Part shown: positions 11,801 to 23,263 of the stretch, one piece after another
How positions within the stretch are numbered: the first letter of the stretch is position 1
Layout of the letters: each line of letters starts with the position of its first letter
Origin: Hordeum vulgare subsp. vulgare
Taxonomy: Eukaryota > Streptophyta > Magnoliopsida > Poales > Poaceae
Reading direction: 5' to 3'
Length of the DNA stretch: 64,000 bases
Assembly (NCBI RefSeq): GCF_904849725.1
Contig: NC_058523.1
Coordinates: forward strand, 205,743,689-205,807,688
Made by a program: the position numbers and the translations under genes
Notes under the pieces: generated by a model
Told to the model about the DNA's origin: nothing
The model's input: the letters and a program-made list of their open reading frames with translations, nothing else
Databases searched by the model: none

Positions 11801-14112
11801 ATCACATGTGCTTCCACTAGCTCATCACTTGTACATGCTCTTGCACATGTCCACAACACCAATGGTGCACATAAGGGGTAGACCTCATGCTCATGTGCCT
11901 TACACACCACCACACACTCCAATGCATCAAGTCCTACACATGCTAGTTAGAACACTCCACTAACTACACACACATCATGCCTATCTACACCTACACATAC
12001 TTGCACATATGCTTATCAAGGCCCACATGTCTTGGGCACGTGTGGTACACTCACACACAAGCACACACAACAACACATGAGCACCTACATATACACACTC
12101 ACATAAGAGCCACTAGTCCTACACCACAAAGTATGTGGGGAGGGGTGAACCCTCACACACACACAAGATTACACATTAGCACAAGCTAGTGCATCAGCCC
12201 CACATCATGCACATAAGCTTCACCACCTTAGTGCCATACACCCACAAGATACACACACACATAATACTTACACATACAAAAATGCACTCAACCTACACAT
12301 GGTTTTCTACCAAGATATATCTACACATGCACTCTACACTTGCTAGCATATATACTAGAGACAACATGCTGTTATGAGGCAAGAAAAAAAACTACATGAA
12401 GTGGCCAAGCCTACCACAACACTGTTCAAGCTAGAAAAATGCAAAACAGTAAATGGATAGCATAGAAAAATAAAAAGGAGTGGGGGAATTCGAACCCAGG
12501 ACTTCCTAGTTCAACCCACAAAACCATACCACTCTGCTACCAGGCACTAGCTCGACAGAACAAGGAAGTTTAACAGGATAAGGTGCTAGTCAAGCTACTG
12601 TGCGAAAATAATCACAAAAAGGGGGTGGCACCGCGGGGACTCGAACCCTGCAACCCTGCACAGAGATGCCGGCGACAGGGAAGATCACCGGGGCGGTCTC
12701 CTACTACTGTTGCGCTTCGCTGCGGGGAAACACCTACACAAGCTATTCTACTGCAACGTTGGAGCAGCTGCTCTAAGCACCGGGACGAGCCCAAGCTCAC
12801 ACACACAGGAACATCCAAGTACTGCAATGTCGTACTCCTCTCAGGACAGAGGCGTGCAATGACCCCCTTCACAGCATCTGACTAGGGAGAAGGGAGGAAG
12901 GGGCATCCTCACCGACGGGAAAAAGAAGAGGGCGCCGATCGGGGAAGAAGACTACCGAAGACGACGAATTGAAGAAGATTGTAGATGCGCTGTGCAGAAC
13001 CGAAGCAGGGAGGGAGTTCGCCGGGAACACGCCGTGGCCAAGCTCCTGGCCGTCGATGTGGTTGCTCCCCGACCTCAACGACGGCGGGAATGGAGCGCGG
13101 GCGTCCTCCCTGAGCCCGCGGACATGGTGGCCGACGCCGGAGACGGCGGATGCACGGTTGCCGACGGCGGCGTGCTACCTCTCTCTCTGTGCTACCTGAC
13201 TACAGAGATCTTACGTGGGGGAAGGAGGAGATGGTGGGAGATGGCGCCGATACATGGGGGAAGCGCGGAACCCTAGGGGAAGGGGGCACGGACGCCAAGG
13301 CTTATATGGGGCCTCGGATGGGACGGCGCCGTCATGCCTCTCTCTCTCTCTCTTGGTTGCACTGGCGGAAAGCAGACACAAGGTAGACACCGTCTGAAGA
13401 AAGGAGAAGGGACGCGCGCCTGGGCTGCCGCAGGGAAACAGAGAGAAGCTGGGCCTGCTAGTGGGAGGAGGCCCGCTAGTTGGCGCCAGGTAGAAGGAAA
13501 TAAACCCTTGGGTTTATTAATTAAACCATGACAAGATAAAGAAAACAAATGCACAGGCTAAATAGATAAAGCTAAAAATAAATCAAAAATACCTCTGGTC
13601 ATAAGAAATTATGACCTATTTGAGTAAAATAGAAAATGGATTTTTGGAGCAAGTAAATATTTGGAAAACAGAATTTGATCCTCTGTTTTGTGAATATTTG
13701 CACCTCACAAACCAAGTTTCAAATCAGGAACTATATAACTTCACATCCACCACAAAATATACTAAATCATGGACATTTTTAAAACAGGGAAGGAACAAGT
13801 AAATATTGGGCTTTGAGATAAAAGAGAGGGGGGGAGTTTTAAACCCTAGTAGAAATCCACATAGTGCTTACTACTAACACTTGCATCACTCCACACAATT
13901 CACATATCATCACATGATATCACACCACATCAGATGATCACAAGGCAACAAACACAAAGGCATGAAATGATAGTGATGCATGCATGCAAAGGGAGACATG
14001 GCAAGGTGACACACATGAAATAACACATACATATGACTATCATATCAATGACAGGTTGGACCCACATAGAGAAGGTTCCAAATATGGCAAGTTACACTCT
14101 TGGGGCATTACA
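8861..14112 (-). repeat. 5' LTR of element T (5.25 kb)
   Basis: The LTR is bounded by TGTAACGAC at 8861, next to the primer binding site, and by GCATTACA at 14112. The termini form the inverted repeat TGTAA/TTACA. The part from 10964 on matches 1-3317; the part 8861-10963 corresponds to LTR sequence off the left edge. It contains one full tRNA-like module (12478-12545), a truncated second one, and a CT-rich stretch near 13340. At 5252 bp it is far longer than the LTRs of the other elements here (321-1814 bp). Confidence 0.88.
12478..12545 (-). other. tRNA-like module 1 in the 5' LTR of T, with truncated second module downstream
   Basis: This is the counterpart of 1565-1632. The A box TAGCAGAGTGG (12529-12539) and B box GGTTCGAATTC (12486-12496) are both unchanged. 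The counterpart of the second module keeps only its B box (12637-12647). Preservation of both boxes of module 1 in both LTRs is notable against several percent background divergence. Confidence 0.5.
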
Positions 14113-15307
14113 CTGGGCCAGTCCACCTCCTTGGCTGAATGAGCCTTAGGTGGAAGGGGCGTCCAGCCCACGAAGGGCTGGTGCACCACATCACACAGCC
14201 CATGGGGCCTTCTGGGATAGGTGGACCATCCCGGTAGGCCCCCAAAACTCTTCCGGAACCTCCATCACAAAATCGATAATTTTTTGAAACTCTTTCGAAA
14301 CTCGAATTCCAACTTACGGGATATCAATCTTTACCTCTGAACCATTCTGAAGCTCCTCATCATGTCCGGGATCTTTTCCGGGACTTTGAACAACCTTCGG
14401 TCACCAACACAATAACTCAACTATGTCTATAACATCACCGAACGTTAAGTGTGTAGACCCTACGGGTTCGAGAACTATGTAAACATGATCGAGACACCTC
14501 TACGGTCAATAACCAATAGCGGGACCTGGATGCACATATCGGTTCATACATATTCTATGAAGATCTATATCGATCGAACTATCGATGTCATGGATTTAGT
14601 TAATCCCGTAGGTAGTTCCCTTTGTCCATCAGTATGTGACTTGTCCGAAAATCGATCGTCGGTATCTCCATACCGAGTTCAATCTCGTTATTGGCAAGCC
14701 TCTTTACTCATTCGGCAATACAAGATCTCGTGACTAAATCCTTAGTCACATAGCTTGAAAGCTTATCCCGATGCTGTATTACCGAGTGGGCCCTGAGAAA
14801 CCTTTCCGTCATACGGAGTGAAAAATCACAGTCTTGATCCATGCGAACTCAACAGACACCCTAGAAGATACCTCTAAAGCATCTTTATAATCATCCAGTT
14901 ATGTTGTGACGTATGATACACACAAGGCATTCCTCCGATGTCACGGAGTTGCATGATCTCGTGGTCATAGGAACAGATACATTGACATGCAAAAAGCAAT
15001 AGCAGCAAACTTGGTACGATCAAACGCTATGCTTACAGTTTGGATCTTGTCCATCACATCATTCACCTATTATGTGATCCCATTATCAAATGGCAACTCA
15101 TGTATATGGCTAGGAAACCTTAGCCATCTTTCATCAATGAGCTAGTCCAGTAGAGGTTTTAGTAGGGAGACTTTGTTGTCTATGTATCCACACATGTATT
15201 TGAGTTTCCGATCGATACAATTATAGCATGGATAATAAACGATTATCATGAATAAGAAAATATAATAATAACCATTTTATTATTGCCTCTAGAGCATATT
15301 TCCAACA
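14113..15307 (-). repeat. Truncated Angela/BARE-1-type LTR (minus strand)
   Basis: The right edge reads GCATATTTCCAACA, the reverse of the TGTTGGAAATATGC terminus of this copia group. The body resembles the reverse LTR at 43030-44843. Only about two thirds of the usual 1.8 kb is present: element T begins exactly at 14112, so the remainder should lie left of T, outside the window. Whether this was a solo LTR or part of a full element cannot be seen. Confidence 0.85.
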
Positions 15308-16923
15308 CAAGTTCCTTATTTATGCGACACATTTTCTATTTTGTTGTCTCATGTTCACACACGAACACGTCATCGTGTACCTTCAACAACGAAGATGACG
15401 CATCGCAGATCCTGTCGAAGGAGCTCCGCTTAAAAACGTGGTACGCAAGCAATTCGGCGGGTGCTTTTGAGGACGTGAAATCACACACGTCAGAAAGGAC
15501 CCCGTCTAGACGGGAGGTGGCTATTGGTTGCCCTAGGTTGATTTGCCTGCCCTTAGAGGCTTAAGGATTGGTGCCCTTCAACACGAAGAATGAACCAAGA
15601 ACGAAAGAGAAAGAACAAGAGAGAGAGAGATGTAAAACTAGAGTAAAAATAAATGGATTTTACGATTATGTGTTCTTATTCAGTCAACTGTCATCTCTTA
15701 TCTATATAGGCGGGGAACAAACTTCTTGTACAAGAAAAAAACTTGCCTTGCCGTTCAAATCATCAAAAACTAACTAAACACACACTGCTCACGACATGTG
15801 GGCAGGATGTCCGGATGTATGCCCGGATGATCCGGCAAAGCCCAGATTTGTGACACAACACATTGATCGGACTATAACTTCTGCGTAAGACTTCTGATTT
15901 AGATGTTTTTTATATCAAAACTAACACCTTCGACGAGGCGAATACTTTTAATTTAGATCATTTGATGCAGTTCTCGGACTGTTTTCTAAAGTTTACAGTA
16001 CAAAAGGTTGTCCAGACATCCGGACTCTTGCCCGGCTCGTCCGGCCTCCACCCAGATCATCTGGGTGCCACCCGAATCAGCTGACTTCAATGGACTTGAA
16101 AATCAAGCTTCTGTTAGTTTACCCGGATGATAGCCCGGACATTCAGATCGTTCTTCTGGCCGCCGGCCGGATGATCCAGCCAAACACTAGTGCATCACAT
16201 AGTTTTAACTCTAATTTTTTGTATATAACCATGGATTGAAATCATTTTCATATAAAAACCATTGGTTTCGTCGAGACGAATATTTTTTATGTTCAAACCT
16301 TTTTCATTAAAGGTCATCTTAATTATGTTTCTGGTCACAAGAATCAGGTATCAACACTTCCACGTCATTCCTCTTCATCACATTTTCTTTTGATCAAGCA
16401 GTCAGCTTGATAAGCTACCTATAAAAATTTGCAATCACATTTTCTTTTGGATGTTGAATCGTACTAGATATAACTCCAGCACTTTGTGTGGCAAAAGATT
16501 CACTACAAAATCTATCTGTAACTAAAAATATGTTGGAAGTGGTAAAAACTGGTAAACTTCACGTCAAAAAAAAAACTGGTAAACTATTGTTAAATGGGTT
16601 AATGTGGATAGAACACTAATGAGGGTAATTACCATGAAATATATTTAAAAAGATGGAGTAAAAATTGGAATTGACTTTTGTAATGTAAACAACACTTATT
16701 CTATTAATTTCTAAAAGAATTTCCATGAAGAAGCATGGTAATCCCCGATCGACCGGGTAGCATGGAAGCAAGTTCTCCTGTTCCGTTTTCTCCGTAGTGA
16801 AACCGATGGAGATAGTATATGTGGGGGCCTTTTAACCTCGATCGCTGTCGTCATGCATCAGTCGATCTATTAATTAAAAATACCTTTCTTGTTCGTGATT
16901 TGTACAATTGCGCAAGCATCTCA
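15308..16923. other. Unclassified repetitive-looking DNA
   Basis: No convincing coding sequence. Several CCGGATGATCCGG-like phrases (about 15800-16180) and two related segments around 15900-15950 and 16230-16290 (gtcgagacgaat-type phrases after an A/T-rich run) suggest an old LTR of an element that I cannot name. A short GA run lies at about 15617-15630. Confidence 0.4.
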
Positions 16924-17196
16924 GGCTGGTCACAATGGAGAGTAACATAAGGTAACAACCTACACGCTTTCCTAGACTATGTTCCTACCTCCACAATGGG
17001 GAGTAACATGTATGTCGTGTCATGCAACAATGCATTTATTAGGCTATAGACTCATTGTTTCTTGGAGTGTGTGATGTTCCGGTAACTTAGCTAGTTACCA
17101 CAAGCACCTCTCTCTTCACTAAATACATGCCACATAAGCAAAGTTGTATTGGAGTGTGTGATGTTACTGCTAAGTTCCTCCCCATTGTGACCAGCC
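16924..17196. mobile_element. Tourist/Harbinger-like MITE, 273 bp
   Basis: Perfect 13-bp terminal inverted repeats GGCTGGTCACAAT / ATTGTGACCAGCC are flanked by the 3-bp duplication TCA on both sides (16921-16923 and 17197-17199). Internal AGTAACAT phrases are repeated near both ends. There is no coding capacity. Size, ends and 3-bp target duplication fit a non-autonomous PIF/Harbinger element, although TCA is a less usual target than TTA/TAA. Confidence 0.8.
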
Positions 17197-17199
17197 TCA

Positions 17200-17628
17200 G
17201 CCTCTCCTACTGCAGCTTTCTACGAAGCCGATGGACACGGAAGATTTTTATCCGTTCGGACCGCGGGGGCTATGTGTGTCATGTATCGGTTTGCGGAATG
17301 GTTCGGATGTGATTTTTTTTATAAATTTAAGATGAAAATAGGGAGTTTCATAGAGTTCGGACACGAGAAACGTCGCTATGTGGCCCATTCAAAATCATTC
17401 TTGGGCCCCACGACTTCATCTTCCCTATTTTCTCTCCTTCCTTCTTTCTCTCTTACTTCATCGCCGCTCCACCACCCCATCCACCACGTCACACTCCTAT
17501 CAGAATTCTGCGTCTTTGTCACCCTTCGGTGCTCCGGTAGGGCTCCCCAAAATTTGTCCTCCATCCTTTTTTAGCTCTTGTCCCCCGACCACCTTGCCAG
17601 TTTGTCAACGACCCAGTCTTAGAGACGG
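17200..17628. other. Unassigned sequence between the MITE and element G
   Basis: A pyrimidine-rich stretch (about 17400-17560) and A/T-rich DNA. There is no recognisable gene. The last 25 bases (17604-17628) resemble an internal piece of the G LTR, described as a finding. Confidence 0.4.
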
Positions 17629-18191
17629 TGCATCCTCTACACTACCAATTCCTCGTTCGGCTGAACTATCTCCAGTGAAGCACTTGGACAAACGCCGGCG
17701 GCAAACCCCTGCCGGTCGCCGAGAGCAGTACTTGGTGCGTTGGTGTGATTCCGAACTGCTCGACGTCTCGTGGGAGGATGCTCTTGCTCTTAAGGGCAGG
17801 TATCCGGCTGTAGCAGCTTCGGGTCACGCATGCTCTCAAGGAGTAGGGGATGTCAGCGACCTAGTCTCAGAGACGGCCAGAGCGCACAACAGCCTCGCCA
17901 AGCCGGGGCGAGCGGATGACATGGCAGAGGAGGAACCCCCTTCCACCAATCAGGGACACAAGCATGTCATTGCAAGGCCACCTCGGATCAAGCAGCCCAA
18001 CCGCAGGTTCGTGGGCCCGGAGTGGTGGAACACTACTTAAGATCTCGCACACGACTCGTTGGGCATCCACGAGGATCAGGCATGGCAATGGTTGCTTTAT
18101 TTTCTGTTCTTATTCCTTCTCTTTGTAACCCCACTATGTACTTGAGATGAAACTATGAGAAAAATACTAGATCCAAATCCGGTGCCTAACA
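17629..18191 (+). repeat. 5' LTR of element G
   Basis: 563 bp, homologous to 22603-23169 from TGCATC to GCCTAACA. It contains the coding sequence for the chromodomain and the C-terminal tail of Pol (to a stop at 18040), then a non-coding end with TGTAACCCCACTATGTACTTGAG-like sequence. Start and end are set by the limits of similarity with the 3' LTR and by the TG/CA rule. Confidence 0.85.
17642..18040 (+). pseudogene. LTR-borne chromodomain and Pol tail (5' copy)
   Basis: An open frame runs through the LTR and ends at a stop at 18040. It encodes a chromodomain-like segment (EQYLVRWCDSELLDVSWED, about residues 40-60 of the LTR part), a hydrophilic linker, and the tail RPPRIKQPNRRFVGPEWWN, a typical gypsy Pol C-terminus. 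In the 3' copy the same sequence completes Pol; here it lies upstream of Gag and is the duplicate made by reverse transcription. The frame is open here, whereas the 3' copy has a frameshift. The frame also extends upstream to a Met at 17378, outside the LTR, which is probably fortuitous. Confidence 0.7.
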
Positions 18192-18304
18192 TCGTTGTAT
18201 CAGCTAGCCACCTACCACCCTCCGCCCCGTCGTCTCCACCATCTTCCGTCACCGCACTGGAAACTCGCAGCCAAAAGCACACGCGCGACTCCTTTTTCGC
18301 CACC

Positions 18305-19405
18305 ATGGATCCGATGATGAAGGCGTACCTTGACAAAATGAACGACGACGCGGTCGCCCGCGCCACCAAGCAGGATGTCGACAACAAGGCCATCCTCAAG
18401 GCTGTGGCGACGCAATCCGCATGGATCGATGCCCTCGTCTCCTGGAAGCCGGAGTTGGAAGCGCGATTCGCTTAGTTGGAGCTCTCCGTCGCGTACCTCC
18501 AAGCCGCGTCCACCTCGGTCGCGCCCACGAGCGAATCTTTGCCACCTGCGTCCTCTCCCCTGGTCGCGCACGAGATCCAAGGGCAACCAAGCCAAGTTCC
18601 ATCACTGCATCCCGGGGGACCTCCGTCGGTGACTGTGGAGTCACCGGCGGTTTCCCCGATCATGGGTACGACCTTGTTTCCACCCTCGAATTCCTCTCCA
18701 CTTCCGTCACAAGTGCTCGCAATGATGGGGGAAGCTCCACCCCCAATCTTGTTTCCCAGCTTCTCTGGTCCGGCTGCCATTTGGTTGCAGTCCGTGCAGC
18801 ACAAGATCTCTGGTCTTGCGTGGGAATCATTCACAGCTCTGCTTTGCACTCGATTTGGCCGTGACAAACACCAACTTCTCATTTGCCATTTTTATGCTAT
18901 CCATCAGACTGAATCTGTTGCTAGTTTCATTTAACGCTTTGAGACTTTGATGAATCATATGATCTCTTACTCTGAGTTGACACACCCATATTTCTTTATC
19001 ACACGATTCATTGAGGGGCTATGGGCGGATATTCGGGCAGTGGCGCTCATTCAAAGACCACCTGACCTTGACACGGCATGTTCCCTTGCACTGCTCCAGG
19101 AGGAAGTTGCAGATGGCGAGAACACCTTGCGCGCTGCACCCAACTAAGCACCAGTGCCACGCGTGATGGGGGTTATCACTCCAAATTTGCCGTTGGCAAC
19201 TGCAAAATTGGCAGTGTCTGCAACCAAAGCTAAAGATCACATGGGCACACAGGCAGCGCGCGTGGGAGCACAAAGCAGTAAGATTGCAGCATTACGCTCT
19301 TTTAGACGTGCTCGAGGCATGTGTATTAAATGTGGTGAACATCATGGCAAGGATCACACATGTCCAACGACAGTGCATATGCATGTGGTAGAGGAACTAT
19401 GGTAA
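18305..19405 (+). pseudogene. G Gag
   Basis: The reading begins at MDPMMKAYLDKMNDD. It passes a stop at 18474, a Ser/Pro-rich stretch, the Gag core with SGPAAIWLQSVQHKI and a degenerate capsid part, two more stops (after VASFI and after LRAAPN), and a zinc finger of the CIKCGEHHGKDHTC type. That finger form (C-X2-C...H-X-C) is common in plant chromoviruses of this kind. The three in-frame stops (two TAG/TAA replacing ordinary codons) make the frame non-functional. Confidence 0.72.
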
Positions 19406-19423
19406 CTCTCCGCAACAGAGGAG

Positions 19424-22400
19424 GTGCACGGTGACAGCAAACCTGAATCAAATGAGTTGGATGAAGACAATCTCTGTACCATCTCAAAGCAAGCGGTTGA
19501 TGGGTCGGCTGGACCGGGAGTGCTACAGTTGCATACATGGATTCAAGCGGAGGAAATGTCTTTGCTGGTTGACTTGGGCAATTCTTTGTCGTTCGTCGAC
19601 CATCGCCTCACAGGCAAACTGAAGGGAGTATGGAAACTGCCCAAGACATGCCAAGTTAAAGTGGTCGACGATGCTATGTTGAATTGTGATAGCTTCATAC
19701 CACAGTGCCAATGGACGTCTCAGGGGCATGAGTTTATCAAAGATTTCAAGATTCTTTCCCTTGGATCTTACGATGCTATCTTAGGGATGGACTGGCTTAG
19801 GAAGCACAGCCCTATACAAAATTACTGGGAGGCACAACATATGACAGTTACAGCTGAAGGGGGGTTGATTGAACTACAAGCTATTCATAGCAACCATCAA
19901 CAGTGTTCTGCTATATCATCTCAAGAACTGTTGATTGCATGCAAGCAAGGGTCTGTAGTTTTTGTGGTCCACCTTTATGCAGTAAATGAAGAGGGTTTAG
20001 AAGGAGAAGCTATTCCCGTAGAGATTCTCAAGGTTCTGGAGCAATACATAGATGTATGTGAGGAACCAAAAGGGATGCCTCCCAGACGTGCTTGTGACCA
20101 CCAAAGTCCACTCATGGAAGGGGCACAACCTGTAAACCAACGTCCTTACCGACACAAACTTGAGCTCAAAATGAGATCGAGCGACAAGTTAAGGAGTCGC
20201 TCGATGCCGGCATCATCAGGGAAAGTAAGAGCCCTTTTTCTTCCCATGTCCTGTTGGTCAAGAAGAAGGATGGCACTTGGAGGGTGTGTGTCGACTACAG
20301 ATTTCTGAATGTAATGACAATCGTCAGCAAATACCCAGTTTCAATTATAGGGAGTTGCTCGATGAATTGGTGGGAGCAATGGTTCTCCAAATGGATTTGC
20401 AGGCTGGTTGTCATCAAATAAGAATGGCAGAGGGGGAAGAGTACAAAACAGCCATCACAACCCACACATGTCACTAGGAATTCTTGGTCATGTCGTCTAG
20501 CCTCGCTACTGCACCCCCAACTTTCCTAGGAGCAATTACTTGCAGTCTATGACCATTGCTGCGGGAATGTGTCATTCTCTTCTTCGATGCCATACTGGTT
20601 TACAGTTTAACACTGGAACAACACGTGTAGCACATTCGTCAAGTGCTGCAACTACTCAGAAGGGGCCATTGGCAAGTTAAACAATCCAAATGTGATTTTG
20701 GGCACAGGCAGATTGCATACTTGGGGTATGTCATCAGTGAGCAGGGTGTTGCCACCGATCGAGCAAAGATAGAAACTGTTAGGAAGTGGCATGTCCCTAG
20801 CAACAGTAAGGAGGTGTGTAGCTTCCTTGGTTTGGTTGTCTATTAGTGGAAATTCGTCAAGTACTTTGGCAACATTGCAAGACCAATGTTTACTCTTCTG
20901 AAAAAGAACCACCCCTTTGTCTGGATCGCGGAAACAACAAAAGTTTTTGACCTTTTGAGACAGAGCTTGATCTCAACACCAATTTTACATCTGTCGGACT
21001 TCTGCAAAAGTTTGTCATTGACACCGATGCATGCAATTATGGAGTGGGAGCAGTGTTACAACAAGCGGGGCACCTGATTACTTATATGAGCAAACCACTG
21101 GCTCCCAAGCAGAGAGGCCTGTCCACGTAAGAGAAAGAATGCTTGGCCATCTTAATGGCAGTGGAGCAATGACGACCTTACCTGCATCATGATGAGTTTC
21201 TGATACACCTCGATGATCAGCGTTTGTCAACAGTCTGGCAGCAAAAGGCATTTACCAAGCTCTTGGGGTCGCGATACAAGATCTGCGATCGACGGGGAAC
21301 CACGAACAGCGCAGCTAATGCCTTATCCCGTTGTCACCACGAGCAGGGGCAATCTATGGCAATTTCAGTCTATCAACCGTCTTGGCTTGAAGATATCAAG
21401 TCCAGCTACTTGAGCAATCCACATGCCACGGAACTGCTGGAACAATTCACTCACACACAAACCCAAAAGGCTGTTTCTCGGTGGCTAATGGGTTGTTATA
21501 CTTCCGGCAACGGCTTTGGTTTGGTGGATCTCCAGCACTCCAACAAACGATGTTGCATGCTCTTCATGATAGCACAGTGGGCGGACACTCAGGTTTTCCT
21601 TTCACATATTGTTGCCTCCGCCGACTCTTTGCATGGCCAAAGATGGAGAAGGCCATCAAGGAGTATGTGCAAAGTTGTGCAGTATGCCAACAAGGAAAAT
21701 AGGGAGGGTTAAATACCCTGGTTACTCGAACTACTCCCAATTCCAACAGGAGCCTGGCAAGTGGTGACGATGGACTTCATTGATGGCCTCCCACAATCAG
21801 CTAGAGAAAATTGCATTCTCGTGGTGGTGGACAAGTTCACACGTTATGCTCATTTTCTAACTCTAGAGCACCCTTTCACACCACCCAGAGTGGCTCGATC
21901 TTATCCGGATAATGTGTACAAGCTACACGGGCTACCCAAAGCCATCATCTTGGACAGGGACCCAATGTTCACGAGTAGGTTCTGGCGGGAGTTGTTTGCT
22001 TGCATAGGGTCGGAACTGAAGATGAGCACTTCGTACCACCCTTAAACAGATGGACAGACTGAAAGGGTGAACCAGTGCCTCAAAATTTATTTGCGTTGCT
22101 TCATCCATGCCTGCCCCAACCACTAGAACCAGTTTCTGTCACTTGCCGAGTTTTAGTACAATGTCAGCTACCACTCGACATTGAACATGTCACCATTTCA
22201 GGCTTTGTACGGGCATGATCCAAGGCACTAAGGAATTGAAGCTGCATCCTTATGCAAGGTTCCAACAATAAAAGATTGGCTAGAGGAGCGCAAGACTATG
22301 CAACAATTGCTCAAACAGCATCTGCATCGAGCATGTCACGTTATGAAAGTTCAAGCCGACAACAAACGTTCCTCTAGAGAATTCCAAGTGGGGGGTGCCG

Positions 22401-23012
22401 GTTTTGTCAAGTTGCAACCTGACATGCAGTCTTCAGTGCACCGTCGAGCCAACCAGAAGCTTGAGTTCAGATACTTTGGTCCATTCCAGATACTACGCAA
22501 GATCAATCATGTGGCCTATGAGCTCGCGTTACCACATGAGTCTTGCGTTCACCCTGTTTTCCATGTTTCGCAACTACGCCAAGCACTAGCACCAGGTACG
22601 ACTGCATCTTCTACACTACCAATTCATTGTTCGGCTGAACTATCTCCAGTGGAGCTCTTGGATAAACGCTGGCAGCAAACCCCTACCGGTAGCCCAGAGC
22701 AGTACTTGGTGCGCTGGTCTGATTCCGAACTGCTCGACGCCTCGTGGGAGGATGCTCTTTCTCTTAAGGGGAGGTACCAGCTATAGCAACTTGGGGTCAA
22801 GCATGCTCTCAAGGAGTAGGGGATGTCAGCGACCCAGTATCAAAGACGGCCGCAGTGCACAACAGCCTCACCAAGTCGGGCGAGCGGATGACATGGCAGA
22901 GGAGGAACCCCCTTCCACCAATCAGGGACACAAACGCGTCATCGCAAGGCCACCTCGGATCAAGCAGCCCAACTGCAGCTTCGTGGGCCCGGAGTGGTGG
23001 AATGCTACTTAA
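19424..23012 (+). pseudogene. G Pol: protease, RT, RNase H, integrase, chromodomain (decayed)
   Basis: The protease motif reads LVDLGNS (19568-19588), with the second position of the D-S-G triad changed from Ser to Leu. The ILGMDWL segment follows. RT fragments include [14 protein letters not shown], but the catalytic FDD box is altered to FFDAIL (GAT GCC at 20586-20591). RNase H and integrase remnants follow, with MDFIDGLPQ, LDRDPMFTSRFW and TDGQTERVN; a CAA-to-TAA stop precedes the last (22043-22045). The integrase end and chromodomain (RWSDSELLDASWED) run into the 3' LTR, and the tail ends PEWWNAT at 23012. Multiple frameshifts are present. Confidence 0.8.
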
Positions 23013-23169
23013 GCTCTCGCACGCGACTCGCTGGGCATCCATGAGAACCAGGCAAAGGCACGACAACGGTGGCTTTATTTTTTGTTCTTCTTCCTTCTCT
23101 CTGTAACCCCACTATGTACTTGAGATGAAACTATGAGAGAAATACTAGATCCAGATCCGATGCCTAACA
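22603..23169 (+). repeat. 3' LTR of element G
   Basis: 567 bp, partner of 17629-18191. The integrase frame enters the LTR without interruption, so the last part of Pol is genuinely LTR-encoded. A frame change near 22790 breaks the coding sequence between chromodomain and tail in this copy. Confidence 0.85.
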
Positions 23170-23263
23170 CATGTACCATCCTCTACTGCTATTCTCATCA
23201 TGCCCAACAACTGTTCGGTGAATCACCGGAGCTGGAAACATTTGCCCCTTCCCCTTTCTAGTA

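Larger units (their letters stand above)
1..14112 (-). mobile_element. Element T: Ty3/gypsy chromovirus with very long LTRs, left end off the window
   Basis: A minus-strand LTR retrotransposon. The order from high to low coordinate is 5' LTR (8861-14112), primer binding site (8844-8857), Gag, protease, reverse transcriptase, RNase H, integrase with a C-terminal chromodomain, polypurine tract (3318-3330), and 3' LTR (3317 down past position 1). The LTR has TGTAA...TTACA ends. The chromodomain and Pol style suggest the Tekay/Del lineage of chromoviruses; this is an inference from motifs, not a database match. All coding parts carry frameshifts or stops, so this copy is defective. LTR divergence over the last few hundred bases is roughly 3 percent by eye. 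Its right edge lies directly against a truncated Angela-type LTR, so T inserted into that LTR. The target duplication cannot be checked because the left end is outside the window. Confidence 0.9.
17629..23169 (+). mobile_element. Element G: old Ty3/gypsy chromovirus, heavily decayed
   Basis: Direct repeats 17629-18191 and 22603-23169, both ending GCCTAACA, flank a plus-strand Gag-Pol relic in the gypsy order protease, RT, RNase H, integrase, chromodomain. The LTRs differ by several percent by eye and the coding region has many stops, so the insertion is old. Short LTRs and the CXXCGE...HXC Gag finger fit the Reina-like side of the chromoviruses (inference). The sequence after the 5' LTR (TTGTATCAGCTAGCC) is a degenerate tRNA-Met primer site. 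No target duplication is visible. Confidence 0.85.

Noticed and set aside
17378..18040. 220-residue frame with a chromodomain, a possible host chromodomain gene
   Set aside because: The chromodomain part is LTR sequence of element G; the same sequence ends Pol at 22603-23012. The upstream part is non-homologous flank.
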